Shown piece by piece: positions 60,601 through 64,000 of a stretch of DNA of 64,000 nt. Every line of letters begins with the position of its first letter. The stretch's first letter is position 1. A model generated the notes under the pieces. The model was not told where the DNA came from. It saw only the letters and a program-made list of their open reading frames with translations, and searched no databases. The position numbers and the translations under genes were made by a program. This DNA comes from Macrolepiota albuminosa (lineage: Eukaryota > Basidiomycota > Agaricomycetes > Agaricales > Agaricaceae), in NCBI GenBank assembly GCA_027475525.1, contig JAMWFC010000051.1:2526616-2590615 (forward strand), in the 5' to 3' direction.

Positions 60601-61637
60601 GCCAAGTGCTCATACCGCCAACCGTTGCAACGCCAGCTCCCCTCTTCAGCAAAATTTACATCGATACCATGCATATGCCCAAGTCGGGTCGCTACAAGTA
60701 CATCATTCAAGGTCGTTGCTCGCTAATCCACTGGCCTGAATTTCGAATGCTTCAAAGAGAAAATACCGATGCGGTCGCCAAGTGGCTATTTGAGGACGTC
60801 ATCTGCCGTTGGGGAGCGCTAAGAGAAATCGTCACGGATAACGGTGCGCCCATCATCAAAGCGCTAACATACCTCGCCAAGAAATACAACATTCACCACA
60901 TTCGAGTATCTGGCTACAACAAGCGCGCCAATGGCCTGGTAGAGAGACCCCACTTTGACGTTCGGCAAGCACTCTTCAAGGCAGTCGATGGCGACGAGTC
61001 TCGTTGGAGCGAAGCGACCTATTCAGTGTTCTGGTCGGAAAGAGTTACTATTCGTAAGCGCATGGGTTGCTCTCCCTATTACGCGGCTACTGGCACCCAT
61101 CCGTTACTCCCTGCCGACATTATAGAAGCGACCTATCTTCAGCCAGCACCCAACAGCATCTTAGCGACTACCGACCTTATCGCCAGACGAGCCATTGATC
61201 TCCAACGAAGGAAGGAAGATTTAGAGCGACTTCATGAAGTAGTTTTTAGCGCCCGTCGCCAAGCAGCCCTACGATTTGAAACCGAGCATAGCGCCACTAT
61301 CAAAGATTACAACTTTCCGAGAGGAGCGCTAGTGCTTATGCGCAACTCCAAAATTGAAACCTCATACAACAAGAAAATGCGCCCGCGCTATCTTGGACCT
61401 TTGGTAGTTATCTCCCGTAACCGTGGAGGCGCTTACGTGCTCTGTGAACTAGATGGTTCAGTGCTACATCGACCTGTTGCCGCCTTTCGTCTATTGCCGT
61501 ATCTCGCCAGAGAACACATTGACTTGCCGCTTGAAGCGCTAGATATCGACACCGCCAAGTTAAGAGAACTTGAGGAAACCGAACTATTGGACGATGATGA
61601 CTTGCCGACTTTAGTTGAAGAAGAAGAAAACGATTAG
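57536..61637 (+). CDS. pol: Pol of the Ty3-like element (RT, RNase H, integrase), frame broken in assembly
   Basis: Pol frame opens at 57536 (after a TAA) in the -1 frame to gag and overlaps it by 73 bases. The reverse transcriptase has GVYEPSNSSYRSRWFCVLKK, LVTLPMGWTNSVPIFHDDI and the catalytic LSFIDDVGV (FIDD in place of YxDD). RNase H follows (LAVDTLYIAVGYFLCQ, YSQPKLELYGLFKAFR). The integrase has an HHCC zinc motif (HDELGHRG...CHLCQ), then the DDE residues in YIDTMHM, IVTDNGAP and NGLVERPHFDVR. Four 77-bp duplications (58445, 59934, 60272, 60505) and one lost T near 60085 split it. Taking single copies gives frames 2, 1, 2, 1, 0 exactly as predicted by the 77-base shifts plus that one lost base. 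The element could be intact in the genome. Confidence 0.88.
58445..58598. repeat. 77-bp direct tandem duplication (15)
   Basis: Bases 58445-58521 equal 58522-58598, inside the reverse transcriptase of pol. The first copy runs into a stop soon after the junction. Confidence 0.97.
59934..60087. repeat. 77-bp tandem duplication with mismatches (16)
   Basis: 59934-60010 and 60011-60087 agree except for three transitions and one base at the end (TT against T). Unlike most others the copies are not identical, so the two sides probably come from different genomic copies of this element. Confidence 0.93.
60272..60425. repeat. 77-bp direct tandem duplication (17)
   Basis: Bases 60272-60348 equal 60349-60425, in the HHCC zinc region of the integrase. 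Confidence 0.97.
60505..60658. repeat. 77-bp direct tandem duplication (18), one mismatch
   Basis: 60505-60581 and 60582-60658 differ only by C/T two bases from the end. Lies between the integrase zinc motif and its catalytic core. Confidence 0.96.
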
Positions 61638-62060
61638 AAAAGAATATTATTGATAAGCTCCTTTTTCTATTACTTACTTTACTTATCTTTCTTGCCGTTA
61701 CTTATTATACTATATTCAACAGACATTTCTTTACATAGTCAAGTCGCAGCGCTAGCGTATCGCCAATGCTTAGCGCCTTGCGCAACTCTCGCCAAGGGTT
61801 TTTTGCTATGATGATTTACTGAGCGTTTCCCTTTTCCTCAAAACTTGTCTAAGTCCCTCACCTACTACTCCTCTTGCTAATACCTACCTCAGAATACTTA
61901 CCGCTTGCTTTCTCTTTGCTATACTTTCCTTGCTCTCTGCGGCTGCGCTAACTCAAATTACGGGACTTGTCCTTCCACTCGGCAAGAAGGCGGCAAGAAA
62001 TATATTTACGCGTACAAAACAAAAACTAAATACACGACGGCCTATCTACCCTAAGGTCCG
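61638..62060. other. Non-coding gap between pol and the opposite-strand gene
   Basis: About 420 bp, AT-rich just after the pol stop, with the element's typical GCGCTAGCG and CTTACCG words further on. No LTR-like end was found. Likely the shared 3' region of two convergent genes. Confidence 0.5.
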
Positions 62061-63952
62061 TCAGTCTTCACGATCGGAAAGCGGCAAGGAGTCGTCGAAT
62101 GGCAGAAGGTCGCCAACCTGGACCTGATTGAGGACTTGCCACTCTAGCGCCTCGTTGCAGTCGGCTTGGTATTCCTCCAGGGTCTCCATGCTACGGGTCA
62201 AGTTGGAGTACCTGAGTCGCGAAGCCATGATCTGTTGACGAGCGCGTTCGCGCTCGCGACCCAAAACCGCACGCATGCTTGCCGCACGAACCCCCAGCCG
62301 CTCTATAACCTGAGGCGGGTAAAGGGCCACCACGGGATACACCAAGTCCTCCCCCAGCCACTCGTAAGAGTCGCCAGTGACTCGTGGCTGAGGCTGGGGG
62401 GTCCACGACGAGGGCCCACTCGAGCTCGTCCAGAGCTGTGTCGCCAAGTCGCCTTCACTTACCCAGGGGGCGGCAGGCTCCACCGTCGGCAACTCCTGGG
62501 ACTCGCCAGGACCGTCCTGCAAAGTCTCCTCCAACTCCCCCTCAGCATCCTCATTGCCGCCCTCTTCCTCCTCGCGGCTTGGCGACCCTTCCCTTTTCTC
62601 CTCCTCCCCGGCCAACTCCTGTGCGCCAGCGGGCTCCCCCATTACCACGTCACCCTCATCTCCTGGGGCGCCAGCAGTCGAAACATCGTGTGGCGCGTCT
62701 TCAGGCAAAGAGAGAGGGGACAGTAGGCGGCTGGGGCCAGCCTCACCGCTAACGGGAGGAAGGCGGCTGGCGGCAAGAGCTTCTCCAAGCTCCCTCATCT
62801 CCGTGTCCTCAGCAATTGGAGAGGGGGAGGGCGACTCGATACGTACGCGCTTGGCCTTACCCTTGCCCTTGCTTGGGGAGGAGGCCTTGCGCTTTTCTTG
62901 GCGCTCGCCAGCGCCGCGCTGTCCGACCGATTCCGATTCATCTCCTTGGCGCGTCGGCAGCGCCAAGGAGGACTTGCTGATCTTCGCCGCTCTCCCAGCG
63001 GCAACCTCCCTACGTTCCCCCTCGACAAACTCCCTAGCCCGCTTGACCAAAACCGCCCGGGAAAAGGTCTTCTCGACAAAGGCATCAGGCGCCCCGCCAC
63101 GCTCACGACTCTTGGCGCCGTCGATTGTGCAAGCACGCTTGAGAGTGCCGCAGCGGTAACAGGGTTGGGCGCCAGTGGGGAACCAGCAACTTTCTGGGTC
63201 GTTATCGGCCCAACATTTGTCACACTACTTTGCTTGAGAACAAAAATCATACGAAAAGGCTAAGACAACTTACCGCTCCACGCGAATCTTTGAACTCCTG
63301 GCGCGTCGCCAGGGAAACCGTGCGCTTGTTCTTCATCTCAGGAATCTCCACTCCTCCCTCGATGCCCTCGTCCATCACTACATCTTCCCGGCGCGGCAAG
63401 AGCAGACCCTTCAACTCCTTGTCGTCGAAAGTAGTCTGACTAGGGAGCTGGGAGAGAGTCAGTAGAAGGTCGGCAAAGTGTCACGACGGCGTACCTCGTA
63501 TTGAGGACCCTTCCCCTTGCGAGACTAGCGACAGTTACCACCGGTAAGAAGAAGCGCCAACGACAGCAGACTTACCTTTTTCTTCAAAGCCTTTCCAGGC
63601 TTTGAAGGCGAACCCTGTGTGCCTGCCGGCAGTGTGGGGCTCTGAACACTGCCGGCGCGAGACCCCTTGCTGGAACCCTCGGCAACGGACTCCTTCTTCT
63701 GCTCCTTGGCGAGCTCTGCCCTCGCCACCGCCAAGGAGTGCGCGGCAGCCTCCTCCTGCTCTTGCTCGATCTGCAATCGAGCAAGAGGCTCCAGTACCTC
63801 TTGCTTGCTACGAGGGGATAGTTCAGTCCATAGCTAAGGAAGGAAAGGTCAGGAGATACTCACTCGGTTGCCGATGCGCTTACGGTCATCGGCAACGCGC
63901 CAGAAAGGATGTCCTCCAGCTCATCTTCGATGGTGGGGACAGGGGGAGGCGC
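62061..63952 (-). CDS. Zn2Cys6-like cysteine-cluster protein, accessory to the Ty3 element (5' end outside window)
   Basis: Multi-exon gene on the strand opposite pol; the upstream exons lie beyond 64000. Visible exons: about 63952-63884 (PPVPTIEDELEDILSGALPM), 63833-63576 (coiled-coil QIEQEQEEAAAHSLAVARAE), 63435-63274 (acidic, KELKGLLLPRREDVVMDEGI) and 63224-62061. All join in phase 0 by GT-AG introns. The last exon begins CDKCWADNDPESCWFP and continues CYRCGTLKRAC: six Cys spaced CX2CX8CX8CX2CX6C, close to the fungal binuclear zinc cluster (usually CX2CX6C in the first half). Then come a basic KGKGKAKRVR patch, a disordered acidic middle, and a C-terminal helical region (ASMRAVLGRERERARQQIM). 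DNA or RNA binding is inferred. Composition matches the retrotransposon. Confidence 0.7.
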
Positions 63953-64000
63953 CTAGAGAGCAATCAGCTTAGCGACACGCCAGGCAAAAACAACAACTTA

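Larger units (their letters stand above)
54000..64000 (+). mobile_element. Ty3/Gypsy-like LTR retrotransposon, right end outside window
   Basis: Order: LTR with TATA box, primer-binding-like site, gag-protease, then pol with reverse transcriptase, RNase H, HHCC zinc and DDE integrase. This RT-RNaseH-IN order is Ty3/Gypsy. No 3' LTR was found before 64000. The DNA is CpG-rich and has a distinctive vocabulary (CGCTA, TTACCG, GGCGAC, CTTGCC) shared by the LTR, gag, pol and the opposite-strand gene at 62061-63952. This suggests that gene is part of the element. The left boundary is approximate. Confidence 0.7.

Overview
The window looks like nuclear DNA of a filamentous basidiomycete, most likely a mushroom-forming agaricomycete. 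Genes are dense, on both strands and often head to head. Introns are about 45-65 bases, GT-AG, and split almost every gene. The recognisable proteins are ordinary fungal ones (MCM6, RRN3, lipin, VAC14, GH18 chitinase, S28 and M28 peptidases), and the right end holds a Ty3-like LTR retrotransposon. No bacterial features, rRNA or complete tRNA genes were seen.

Layout. 0.1-4.5 kb: a SET-domain protein (-) and an MFS sugar transporter (+). 5.4-9.0 kb: a secreted GH18 chitinase (+) and an M28 peptidase (-). 9.1-17.8 kb: VAC14 (+), a tyrosine-phosphatase-like gene (-) and MCM6 (+), the last two divergent around an ACGCGT box. 17.9-19.4 kb: unresolved ORF pieces. 19.7-29.5 kb: a disordered Ser-rich protein (-), lipin/PAH1 (-), complex I subunit B9 (-) and RRN3 (+). 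30.1-34.3 kb: a nucleoside hydrolase (+) and an S28 peptidase (-). 36.0-39.5 kb: a seven-helix membrane protein with very long cytoplasmic regions. 40.1-47.0 kb: THO subunit 3 (-), TFIIF beta (+), an epoxide hydrolase (-) and a Btz/CASC3-like exon junction protein (+). 47.7-49.9 kb: two uncharacterised genes. 50.7-52.5 kb: AT-rich DNA with no CpG at all in its last 1.27 kb. 52.5-64.0 kb: nested transposons, namely a LINE remnant with a 28-base poly(A) tail, an inverted LTR piece, a Ty3-like element (gag-protease, pol) and an opposite-strand multi-exon gene with a Zn2Cys6-like cysteine cluster that runs off the right edge.

The strongest unexplained signal is structural. Eighteen direct tandem duplications, unrelated in sequence, all have a period of exactly 77 bp. 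Because 77 is not a multiple of three they break genes, and removing one copy restores the reading frame or splice pattern wherever I could test it. Several single-base losses in homopolymers lie within about 130 bp of these sites. This most likely records unmerged 77-base contig overlaps rather than biology, so the 'broken' genes below are probably intact in the organism. The best biological candidates for something new are the Zn-cluster gene attached to the Ty3 element, the seven-helix protein, and the CpG-free tract with its sharp border against CpG-rich younger transposons.
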